Under the pieces are notes generated by a model. That model was not told the DNA's origin. It saw only the letters and a list, made by a program, of their open reading frames with translations, and made no database searches. Below, piece by piece: positions 18,758-27,458 of a stretch of 64,000 nt of DNA. Each line of letters starts with the position of its first letter. Position 1 is the first letter of the stretch. The stretch comes from Wenzhouxiangellaceae bacterium (GTDB lineage Bacteria; Pseudomonadota; Gammaproteobacteria; Xanthomonadales; Wenzhouxiangellaceae), in the NCBI GenBank assembly GCA_007695005.1, contig REEQ01000075.1, positions 1-64,000 on the forward strand, written 5' to 3'. The translations under genes were made by a program, and so were the position numbers.

Positions 18758-21700
18758 CTAAAGCACTGACGGGCACTGGAAACGCTGCACCAGATCGCTG
18801 GTCAAGGGGTTGACCAGCGCATGGGCGCGAATCTCGTAAGTGGCTTTTCTGCCGGCCATTTCAAACTCCACAATCATGCTTTCGGGCGTATCACCCGGGC
18901 GTCGCCTGAACTGCTCCAGGAAACGCAACAGCGCCCAGGGGCCATCGGCCGACGCCGCCGAGCGCCCGCTCGCAGCAGGCGGATCAAACTGCAGACGCAC
19001 GCCGGCCGCGCCGCTGGGGTCGGGCCAGCGCACCGTCGTAAAGCGGATCGGACCATGGAAGTACTCTACGGTCTGCTCACCAATGCGCAGGGTCAGGCGA
19101 TTGATTGACTGATCCATCTCAACAGGACGCAGGTCAAGTTGGACAACGGGTCGCTGACCCCCTTCGGGAAAAAAGGCGTCACGAATCCGACGTGCCTGCT
19201 CGAACTGACGAATGCTGTCAGCCGACAGGGTCGGCGCGCCCGGCCGGGGCGGCCGCCAACGCCAGGGAACAGCGCTGGTATCGGCATAGCTGCGCAGGTT
19301 TTCATCAAAAAACTGGTCAAGCAGGCCGCCATGACCAAAAAGTCGGCCGAACTCCTGCAACGAGAGATCCTGGGTTGAGCCACTCCGGAACGGGTACCGC
19401 TGCCCGGTCAGCTCGCGGCAGACAGGCAACACCTGGCTGGCCCACTGGCGCTGGACCTGCGAACGGGTGTCTGCGGCACTGAGCTGGACGATGCGTACCG
19501 AGAAGGCACCCAGCCATTCCGAGACCGGCTCGGGCAGGCTGAGTGCATCTTCGCGCAGGCTGCGCGTCAGATCAGCCGTTGTCCCGAGCCCGGCGGCAAC
19601 GCCGCGGGCCGAATCCTCGAAAGTAATGGCCAGACGGCGCAGTGTTCCCAGCGGCTGGTCTATCGGCCAGTCGCTGGCCAGGTCGCCGTCACCGGCCAGT
19701 CGAATCAAGGCCCTGAACCGGTCTTCGACCACGGCTTCAGGATCGGTCCGGCCCTGCTGACCCACCTGGCGGGCCACCTCCCGACCCTCGCGCGGCAACA
19801 TTCTCGTCAGCCGCCGCGATGCGGCACGTCCGCCCGCATCGCGCAGGGCCTGCCCGATACCGCCTTCCTCCTCGGTGCGGGTCAGCTGCACTTCATCGGC
19901 AATTGCTCCCAGCAACCAGCGTATCGGGGATTGGGTGCCGGAAGCAGCTCGCAGGACCCGAACCGCATCGGTGGTGGTGCCGAAACCAACGATCTCGAGA
20001 TCACCGAGCAGGTTTTCCCACTGCCTGACGAATTCACGGAAGTACAGCTCACGTACGTCATCGATCAGGCGGCTGACTTCGCGGGCATCATCGATGCGGC
20101 TGCGTGCCTCGTCCCCCAGCACCCAGGTCTCACCCAGCAGTTCGGTGACAATGCTGCGCAGCTCCGGCCGAAAAATTCGGTGATAACCTGCGTAGGTGTA
20201 CAAACCGCTGATGCCTTCATCCAGCGACCGTCCGCTGGCGCGTTGAAAGACCAGCTCAGCCTGAGGACCAGCTTGCTCTGAGACCCGGAACGGACGCACA
20301 TCGCGCGAATATTCCGCCTCGATTTCCAGGCGCTGCAGAATGCGCCGCGCCAGCGGCACCGCCCGCAGCACGGTGCGGGTGTCTGCAATCAGGTACTCGT
20401 CGAGCTCGAACGGCACCGGGATGTCCATGTTGTCGGCCAGGGCCTGGACGTGCAGGGCCAGCGATTCGCGCTCATCCAGGGCAAGATCCTGCGGCGGAAA
20501 GCGCTCCAGGTCGAGCTGGAACCACATATCGACGATCTCGGCATCGTAGCGCCGCGGACGCTCAAGCATCAGATAGACCTTGAGTGTCTCGTACAGGAAT
20601 TCCGGCGCATCGGCACTCTGGCGCAATCGGTCCTCTGCGCGGTAAATCAACTGCGGAAGAAGCATGCTATGCAGCATGCGTACATAGGCACGGCGGGCCT
20701 CCTGGCCCATCTTCTCGCCCTGGTAGAGTCCGAAGCCTGCCCGACGGGGGGGGCGCAAGCCACGCTCGGCATAGCCGTGCGGGAGCTCTCGCAGCTCATC
20801 CAGGATCATCACCATTTCCGAAAGATCCGTCGGCTGCCCCTCGATGGCACGCAGATTGATGCGCGCGTTGTCGCTGAACTCGTCCATCTGTGCGATCAGG
20901 CCACGGTTGTGGACGAAGCTGAGTGACCAGGCCGATACCGCCAGCACCAGCACAAACACGCTCGCCGCAACCGTTCCCCACTGCAACAGCTTGCGCCGTC
21001 GCTCGCCGCGCGCATCGACCCCGGCCAGCGCCGCTTCTGGAAAGATCACTTCCTGCAGCAGTCGGGTCAGGAAGTAGCTCTGGCCGCGCCCGGCAGCCAA
21101 CTGGCCACCGCCGCCGCTGATACCGAAGGAACGCGACAGCGCTCCCATCACCCGGTCTATGGGCGTGCCTTCCTGGGTGGCGCTGGTGAAGTAACAGCCC
21201 CGCAGCATCAGGTCCTGCTCGTAGCGAGTCGGGCTGAAGGCGTCGGTCAGGAATTGTCTGATCATGGGCTCCAGCGCCGCAAACTGCTGCGGGAAGGCGT
21301 AAATCGCCTGGCGACGTTGCTCGGAGCGCTCGTGCTGCAGCTTGTCCACCACCTGGCTGCCGATCCGGCTGGCGAGGAGCTCCAGCTCTTGATCAATATG
21401 CTCGACCGGGTTGCTCTGGCGCGAGCTGGCAAGATCGAGGGTGAAACCCCAGACCTGCTCCCGCTCGCCGCGCCCGAGATCATCGAAAAACTCGTTGAAC
21501 CCTGCCAGCAGATCGCACTTGGTGAACATCACGTAAATCGGGAAGCGGACGCCCAGCTCGGTCTGCAATTCCTGCAACCGGCTCCTGACGGCCTGCGCGT
21601 GCTGGCGGCGCTCGCTTTCACTACCGGTCAGCAGATCGGAGACACTGATGGCCACCAGCGCACCGTTGATCGGCTGACGCTTGCGATAGCGCTTGAGCAA

Positions 21701-22303
21701 GCCCAGAAATCCCTTCCAGGCACCGGCATCGCGCTCGCGATCGGAGTCCTGGGTGGTGTAGCGGCCGGCCGTGTCGATCAGTACCGCTTCATTGGTAAAC
21801 CACCAGTCGCAGTGGCGAGTACCACCCACGCCCTTGAGCGACTCCACCCCAAAGCGCTCGGCCAGCGGAAACTGCAAGCCCGAGTTCACCAGCGCGGTGG
21901 TTTTGCCAGCCCCCGGTGGACCGATAATCAGATACCAGGGAATCTGGTACAGCCGCTTGTTTTCACCCTTGCCCCCGAGGCGTGCTTTCTTGAGCACATC
22001 GAGGGCTTCCTGCAATCGTTCGCGCAGCAGCTGGACCTCTTCGGCCGAACGATCGCTTTCCGGCTCTGCCTCGATGACTTGCTGGGCCAGCTCTTCGTTG
22101 TAGCGCCGACCAATCATCCATGCCCGGGTTTTCTTGATCAGCCACCAGAGGTAAAGCAGCATGATCAGGGCGATTCGCCAGTACGGATGCTCCAGCGGCG
22201 CCCAGCCGGCGAAACTGAGCAATGGACCGGCAAACCAGATGACCAACGCGATGGCCGTGATCGCGATCAGCGGAATCAACACATGTCTCAGAAAGGCTCT
22301 CAT
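18758..22303 (-). CDS. tssM: Type VI secretion membrane protein TssM (IcmF)
   Basis: 1181 aa, N-terminal TM segments, Walker A GPPGAGKTTAL, IcmF family sequence; ATGA overlap with tssL. Confidence 0.97.
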   Translation of the reverse strand: MRAFLRHVLIPLIAITAIALVIWFAGPLLSFAGWAPLEHPYWRIALIMLLYLWWLIKKTRAWMIGRRYNEELAQQVIEAEPESDRSAEEVQLLRERLQEALDVLKKARLGGKGENKRLYQIPWYLIIGPPGAGKTTALVNSGLQFPLAERFGVESLKGVGGTRHCDWWFTNEAVLIDTAGRYTTQDSDRERDAGAWKGFLGLLKRYRKRQPINGALVAISVSDLLTGSESERRQHAQAVRSRLQELQTELGVRFPIYVMFTKCDLLAGFNEFFDDLGRGEREQVWGFTLDLASSRQSNPVEHIDQELELLASRIGSQVVDKLQHERSEQRRQAIYAFPQQFAALEPMIRQFLTDAFSPTRYEQDLMLRGCYFTSATQEGTPIDRVMGALSRSFGISGGGGQLAAGRGQSYFLTRLLQEVIFPEAALAGVDARGERRRKLLQWGTVAASVFVLVLAVSAWSLSFVHNRGLIAQMDEFSDNARINLRAIEGQPTDLSEMVMILDELRELPHGYAERGLRPPRRAGFGLYQGEKMGQEARRAYVRMLHSMLLPQLIYRAEDRLRQSADAPEFLYETLKVYLMLERPRRYDAEIVDMWFQLDLERFPPQDLALDERESLALHVQALADNMDIPVPFELDEYLIADTRTVLRAVPLARRILQRLEIEAEYSRDVRPFRVSEQAGPQAELVFQRASGRSLDEGISGLYTYAGYHRIFRPELRSIVTELLGETWVLGDEARSRIDDAREVSRLIDDVRELYFREFVRQWENLLGDLEIVGFGTTTDAVRVLRAASGTQSPIRWLLGAIADEVQLTRTEEEGGIGQALRDAGGRAASRRLTRMLPREGREVARQVGQQGRTDPEAVVEDRFRALIRLAGDGDLASDWPIDQPLGTLRRLAITFEDSARGVAAGLGTTADLTRSLREDALSLPEPVSEWLGAFSVRIVQLSAADTRSQVQRQWASQVLPVCRELTGQRYPFRSGSTQDLSLQEFGRLFGHGGLLDQFFDENLRSYADTSAVPWRWRPPRPGAPTLSADSIRQFEQARRIRDAFFPEGGQRPVVQLDLRPVEMDQSINRLTLRIGEQTVEYFHGPIRFTTVRWPDPSGAAGVRLQFDPPAASGRSAASADGPWALLRFLEQFRRRPGDTPESMIVEFEMAGRKATYEIRAHALVNPLTSDLVQRFQCPSVL

Positions 22304-23685
22304 GCCTCATCTCCACCGGCCGAGGTCACCGCGATATCGACCCGGCGATTGCGAGCCCTGCCCTCTGGCGTGTCGTTACTGGCGAGCGGACGGGTATCCG
22401 CCCTGCCTTCCCATGTGAAACGGTCAGGCTCGCCGGTCTTGTCCTTGAGCAGGCGAGCGACCGACTCTGCCCTTGCCTCGGACAGATGCCAATTGGATGG
22501 GAACCGCACCGAACGAATCGGCAGATTATCGGAATGTCCGGTCACCAGCACCTGCCCTCGCACCTGGCCCAGCGCTGCACCTATGCGCTCGATCAAGGGC
22601 ATGCGATCACTTTCTATTCGAGCCTGTGCAGAGGCAAACAAGCCGTCACCGGCAATCCGCACGATCACCCGGCGACCGTCTCGCTCCAGCAGCACATTGC
22701 CGGCCGCGATGTCTTCGGCCAGCAGCCTGGACAAGGCCTGGTAAAGGGTCTCTGACTCAGGTCCAGGGGCGCGCTCGGTAATCTCCAACGGTGCCAGCGC
22801 CATGGCATCAAGACTGGCCAGGCGAATCAGCAAGGGGTCGGATGCGCGATTGAGCACGATGCTGAAAGTAACGAAAGTGACCAGCATCAATCCAGCAGCG
22901 ATGCAAGCGATGGCCCAGGGCGGGATATAACCGGTCAAACCGGGGCGGCCGGCATTGGACCCACGCCAGTTCACCGACAGATCATTGTCACGATCCGGGC
23001 GCTGGTTGCGGATTGTTTCATAGAGTGCGTCGCGGTAACGACCGAGCTGCTCCCGGCCATCGGAACGGGCGCCATAGGCCCCCTCAAAGCCGAGGCCGAG
23101 GACCACGTACAAAAACTCGAGCAAATCGACATTGGCGCTGGCATCGCGCTTGGCCCGTTCGATGATCTTGAAGACCTGCTCGCCGCCCCAGGTTTCGCGA
23201 TGAAACTGACTGAGCAGACTGTTTTCCTGCCAGCGGCTACGGCTACCCCAGGGGGTACCCAGCACGGCCTCATCAAGGAAAGTGCACAAGGTGTAGTGGG
23301 CATAACCAGCGACTTCGCTGCCATAGCCAACGCGATGCACATCGTCCTCGAACTGACGCAGCTGCTTGACAATGCGCTCGCGCAGCGCGTTCAGATCAGG
23401 CTGATCGGCGGTGGTCTTGAGCTGAGCGGCCAGGTTGAGCAGATGGCAGGCAGCCGCCTCGAGCGGGTTCATGCCCGGCCCGGTAGACAGGGACTCAACA
23501 CCACCGCCGCCACCTCGGCCACCGCCGCCGGGACCGGGCGGAGCGGGCGGCATGGACCCAGGCGGCTGAGTTCTGCCAGGGGCCCGACCACCCGGCACCG
23601 GGACCGGTTTGATCACGGTGCGATCGGATGCGCCCGAAGGGAAAAACGGATCCTTGCTGCTCACTTCGCAATCACCTCGTCGCAA
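22300..23685 (-). CDS. tssL: Type VI secretion protein TssL (DotU) with C-terminal OmpA domain
   Basis: DotU region (LNLAAQLKTTADQPDLNALRERIVKQLRQFEDD), single TM, OmpA-like PG-binding domain (VTGHSDNLPIRSVRFPSNWHLSEARAESVARLL). Start may be GTG at 23664. Confidence 0.96.
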   Translation of the reverse strand: MRRGDCEVSSKDPFFPSGASDRTVIKPVPVPGGRAPGRTQPPGSMPPAPPGPGGGGRGGGGGVESLSTGPGMNPLEAAACHLLNLAAQLKTTADQPDLNALRERIVKQLRQFEDDVHRVGYGSEVAGYAHYTLCTFLDEAVLGTPWGSRSRWQENSLLSQFHRETWGGEQVFKIIERAKRDASANVDLLEFLYVVLGLGFEGAYGARSDGREQLGRYRDALYETIRNQRPDRDNDLSVNWRGSNAGRPGLTGYIPPWAIACIAAGLMLVTFVTFSIVLNRASDPLLIRLASLDAMALAPLEITERAPGPESETLYQALSRLLAEDIAAGNVLLERDGRRVIVRIAGDGLFASAQARIESDRMPLIERIGAALGQVRGQVLVTGHSDNLPIRSVRFPSNWHLSEARAESVARLLKDKTGEPDRFTWEGRADTRPLASNDTPEGRARNRRVDIAVTSAGGDEA

Positions 23686-23708
23686 TCCGTTCGTTCAAGG
23701 GCCATTTG

Positions 23709-25043
23709 CTACTGCCGAATGGCCCACAACTCCATTTCCAGATCGGGATACTCGCCCGACACGTGCAAAGCTATTCCACCGCTGGTCTTCAAGTCCTTCC
23801 AGTACTGGCTGGTACGATCCAGCTCGAAGTAGCTGAAACCGGCGTGGTAGGGAATCTGACGCGGCGCTACCGGCAGTGGCGAGGTGCCAATGCCGCGGAC
23901 CTGCTTGTTGACCAGCTCACGGATCACTTCGACTGAGCCAATCTTGATCTGGCGCGGCAGCTGGCTGCGCAGTTGATCTCCCGACAGCGAGGCCTTGGCC
24001 GCGAGCACGAAAACCGCATCGTCGACCAGGGCACGGTCGGGAATGCGACCGACTCGAATACCGTACTTCTTTTCGACCAGATTGATCGCCACTGCTGTCT
24101 GCTCGATGACCATGCTCAAAGCATTGCGCAGGTCGAGCATGACCTGGTGAAAACTCTCCTGCAGTGCCTCGTGGCGATACTCAGGGTAGGTCGCGGCCAT
24201 CTTCTCCTGCCCGGCAAAACTAGCCAGCTCTCCCGCCAGTTCGATCAATGTCTCGAACAGCCGTTCGGGGTGCAGTCGATTACGCTGGCTGTAGTGATGA
24301 ATCAGCGGAATCTTGCTGTTGACCAGCAAGAGCAGGAGAAAATCCGCGATTTCGGCGACACCGCCCCGACCCGACTGGGAAACCCGAGCAGCCAGGGCCT
24401 CGGCCCGGTGCTTCAACAGGCCAAGAATTTCCTTGGCGTAGCCAACCAGCACCGGATGCCCCTGGCAATTGGCCATGGTCGGTATGAAGTGCGGATCAAT
24501 GACCACTGAGGCATCGGCACGCCGTTCCTGAATGCGCGCCATGGGAATGCAGGCATACTCGCTGCGATCATCACCGTCGAGCAGAAAGCGAGCATTGATG
24601 CGGGCGATTTCTATGTCCGCGACCACGTTCGAGCTGGCGACGGCATCGCGGGTTTCGAACAGATCGGAGCGGTAGCGCGCCAGTGATTGCTCGCCATCGG
24701 GTCGATCAAACTCGACCCGTCCGGACTTCATTAACGGAATACCCAGATAGACCAGAGAGTTTTTCAGGTTCTCGGGGACATCCAGCGGCGGCGGCGACTC
24801 ATCCTCGGCGGGAAAACTGAACGGCGTACCGTCAGGGAACACGCCGCCGCCTATTTCCAGCGCGATCTTTCCGGTCTTGAGCGCAGCTTCATCCAACTTG
24901 ATCTGGTCGAAACCCCACACGTCCGGCCTTGCAAGGCAGTCGCGCGCATCAATGAACCGCTGCAGATAACGGTCAAATTGCTGAAAATGCTGGGGCCGGA
25001 GGAACATTCCCTCCGACCAGATAACTCGACTCTTCCAGGACAT
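23709..25043 (-). CDS. tssK: Type VI secretion baseplate protein TssK
   Basis: VIWSEGMFLRPQHFQQFDRYLQRF signature N-terminus. Confidence 0.97.
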   Translation of the reverse strand: MSWKSRVIWSEGMFLRPQHFQQFDRYLQRFIDARDCLARPDVWGFDQIKLDEAALKTGKIALEIGGGVFPDGTPFSFPAEDESPPPLDVPENLKNSLVYLGIPLMKSGRVEFDRPDGEQSLARYRSDLFETRDAVASSNVVADIEIARINARFLLDGDDRSEYACIPMARIQERRADASVVIDPHFIPTMANCQGHPVLVGYAKEILGLLKHRAEALAARVSQSGRGGVAEIADFLLLLLVNSKIPLIHHYSQRNRLHPERLFETLIELAGELASFAGQEKMAATYPEYRHEALQESFHQVMLDLRNALSMVIEQTAVAINLVEKKYGIRVGRIPDRALVDDAVFVLAAKASLSGDQLRSQLPRQIKIGSVEVIRELVNKQVRGIGTSPLPVAPRQIPYHAGFSYFELDRTSQYWKDLKTSGGIALHVSGEYPDLEMELWAIRQ

Positions 25044-25110
25044 CGATTCACTCGCCCGATCGATTCACGAGGCTGGCAGGTCGCTGACCCGCCCAGCCCG
25101 ACTGATTCTC

Positions 25111-25137
25111 ACTATACAGGAGATAACGAAATTTCAA
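25111..25137 (-). promoter_or_regulatory. Candidate internal promoter upstream of tssK
   Basis: Minus-strand TTGAAA (25132-25137), 15-nt spacer, TATAGT (25111-25116) in the 125-nt tssJ-tssK gap; spacing is short. Confidence 0.3.
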
Positions 25138-25168
25138 CCGGAAACGTGACGCCAATCGCAGGAAATTT

Positions 25169-25654
25169 TCAGGGACGCTGCTGGCGAATGGCGACCTCAA
25201 GACGACCCATCACCACCTCGAGGTTGTTGGCGCGATTAGGCTGAATCGGCTGGACTGCGCGCCAGCGCGCGTGCTCGATATCGCGGTAGGCCGCCAGCAC
25301 ACCGACATAGCCGGAGCCGGAGCGGAATTCGACATCCAGCTCGACCCGTTCTCCGGGCTCGAGCTGGTATTCCCAGCGCGAAATCTGATCAGCGCCCAGC
25401 ACGGCGCTGTCCTGTTCCAGCAAGGTAAAGAAGTCGGAAATCTCGAACACGCCGGCCGAGCGCAACTCGTAAACGCGAACGACAATCGGCGACGGCCGGT
25501 CATTACGGTCCGGATTGACCTCCGAAGTCGCATTCAACACCACTGATACGCTTGTCGGCGGTGGCGTCCGCTCGCGCGCGCATGAGGACAGGCCGACCAT
25601 CAGAATCAGCGCCAGCAAAGCCATCGGCGCGGCGCGTGTGAGCATTGATTTCAT
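25169..25654 (-). CDS. tssJ: Type VI secretion lipoprotein TssJ
   Basis: Lipobox LSSC; VVLNATSEVNPDRNDRPSPIVVRVYELRS; ATG at 25654 with strong SD. Confidence 0.94.
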   Translation of the reverse strand: MKSMLTRAAPMALLALILMVGLSSCARERTPPPTSVSVVLNATSEVNPDRNDRPSPIVVRVYELRSAGVFEISDFFTLLEQDSAVLGADQISRWEYQLEPGERVELDVEFRSGSGYVGVLAAYRDIEHARWRAVQPIQPNRANNLEVVMGRLEVAIRQQRP

Positions 25655-25711
25655 TTTCCCTTCCTGTTCCAGTGCAGACAAATTCAACACGGCATTGCAA
25701 ACAATGCCCGC

Positions 25712-27361
25712 CTATGAGGGCGCCGAGGCGTCCCGGTCCTCGGCGATCCGCCGCGCAATTTCGCTGGAGGATCGCTCGTAAGCTTCGGCAAACTCACGCA
25801 CGAACACCTTCTTGGCATCGTGTCGCAGATTGCTGGCCATTTCTTCATAATGGCTGGTGAACAGATTCCAGCATTTGGCTTCCCTGATCAAGGGTGCTGA
25901 TGCCGAAATCGGCGAGATCTTTTTCAGCTTGCGCTCCAGCTCTTCTGGATTGAATTGGCGAATCACCGACTCGACAGCCCCCTGCACCGCCGCGAGAATT
26001 GCCATCTGGTGCGCGCGCAGATCATTCAGTGCCAGCTCGAAAGCCTCCGCTCCGCTGATGAACCCCGGCGAATCGCGATCCACGAATACGCGCCTCATTG
26101 CCTCTTCGATCGACGGCGAAAACTTCAGCGGGTTATTGCGTGAACTCGCGATTCGGGTCTGATCGATGCGGAACTCGTTCTTGATTTCGGCGCGCGAAGC
26201 CAGCAGCTGCATCAGCCCCTCACCAACCATGCGCACCACCTTACCGATCTGCTCGGCAAAGTCGTCGGGGTCAACGGCGCCGGCCTGATCGGCAATGCCC
26301 AGTTCCTTGAGGACCGCAGCCAGCAGATATTCGTCTGCTCCGTTCCTGGACGCAGACGCTGGTCTCTCGCTCTCGGGCTTGCGCGGTGCAGGCCGCGGCG
26401 GTGATGGGCGACGAGGCGGCTCAGGACCGGGCGACGCTTCGCTTGCCTGCTGCCTTTTCACGGGTGCGGAATCAGGCCCATGGCCGGAGGGCTGATCAGG
26501 AGCATCGGCGCGCTCAAGGTCAGGGGCGGGGGTCGGGCCTGCTTCCCGGGCAGATTGCGCCGGCTCTGCCTGCCGTCCCGATTCGGTCTGGGATGCCGAT
26601 TCGGTCTGATCGGAGTCCTTCGGCCGGGCACTGCCGGGCGGCTCGAAGAAGCCAGTCAGCAAGGCGTCCCACTCATCAGGAATCTCATCAGCCTGCGCTT
26701 CCCGGCGTAAATCCGGTGGCGCAAAATACTCCCGTTCCGGCGACTGGGAGAGCCTGCCGCTATCGGTTGGCTCTTCGGCCCCGGAGGCTTCGTCGAGCTC
26801 ATCGTCAAGCTCCTGTGAGCCGCGTCGTCGACTGGCGAAGGGCAATTCATCGTCAGCGAGAGATTGATCCGCCTCCTGCTCCTGATTCGGGCCCTCAAGC
26901 AGGTCGTCGAACTCGTCCTTTTCGACCGCAGCGACCGGATCAGGAGCGTCCAACGGCGCCGCCAATGGCTCGCCATCATCTGGCAGCAGCAGATCATCGT
27001 CCTCGTCGGCCGGCGAGGCGGCCGCCTGCGCAGTCGCTTCGGCCTGCTCGAGGCCGACCTTCATCACGAACTCGCCGATATAAAGTCGATCACCGTTGGT
27101 CAGCGGGGCACTGCGATGCTTGCCGATCAGCTGGTCCGGCGAGTTGTGGAAAGTTCCGTTGGTACTGAGATCAACAACCACGAAACGATCATTCTCGAGC
27201 CGGATTTCGGCGTGCCGACCGGAAGTGTAGAAATTGGGATCTGGTAACACCCAGTCGTTTCCAGCCGCCCGGCCAAGGGTGCCTCCGGCCCTGTCAAAGC
27301 TCATGCTCGCGCCCTGCAAGGATGGATCGGGCGACTGCTCGACCGTCAGCGTAATCTTCAT
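25712..27361 (-). CDS. tagH: T6SS FHA-domain protein TagH/Fha
   Basis: N-terminal FHA domain (LGRAAGNDWVLPDPNFYTSGRHAEI...LSTNGTF), long acidic/proline-rich linker, conserved C-terminal T6SS FHA region; ATG at 27361. Confidence 0.93.
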   Translation of the reverse strand: MKITLTVEQSPDPSLQGASMSFDRAGGTLGRAAGNDWVLPDPNFYTSGRHAEIRLENDRFVVVDLSTNGTFHNSPDQLIGKHRSAPLTNGDRLYIGEFVMKVGLEQAEATAQAAASPADEDDDLLLPDDGEPLAAPLDAPDPVAAVEKDEFDDLLEGPNQEQEADQSLADDELPFASRRRGSQELDDELDEASGAEEPTDSGRLSQSPEREYFAPPDLRREAQADEIPDEWDALLTGFFEPPGSARPKDSDQTESASQTESGRQAEPAQSAREAGPTPAPDLERADAPDQPSGHGPDSAPVKRQQASEASPGPEPPRRPSPPRPAPRKPESERPASASRNGADEYLLAAVLKELGIADQAGAVDPDDFAEQIGKVVRMVGEGLMQLLASRAEIKNEFRIDQTRIASSRNNPLKFSPSIEEAMRRVFVDRDSPGFISGAEAFELALNDLRAHQMAILAAVQGAVESVIRQFNPEELERKLKKISPISASAPLIREAKCWNLFTSHYEEMASNLRHDAKKVFVREFAEAYERSSSEIARRIAEDRDASAPS

Positions 27362-27428
27362 GGCAGGCTCAGGCTTGGCATGGCGACTTTCCGGGTGCGG
27401 CGTTCCGGCACATTGACGAGAGGGCCCT

Positions 27429-27458
27429 AGTGTATCGGATGGCGCGCAAGCGTACCAA
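27429..27458 (-). promoter_or_regulatory. Candidate sigma70 promoter for tagH-pppA operon
   Basis: Minus-strand TTGGTA (27453-27458), 18-nt spacer, TACACT (27429-27434), directly after the upstream gene's stop. Confidence 0.35.

Noticed and set aside
21254-22744. 496-aa plus-strand ORF opposite tssM/tssL
   Set aside because: Antisense shadow crossing two conserved genes; no domain recognised.
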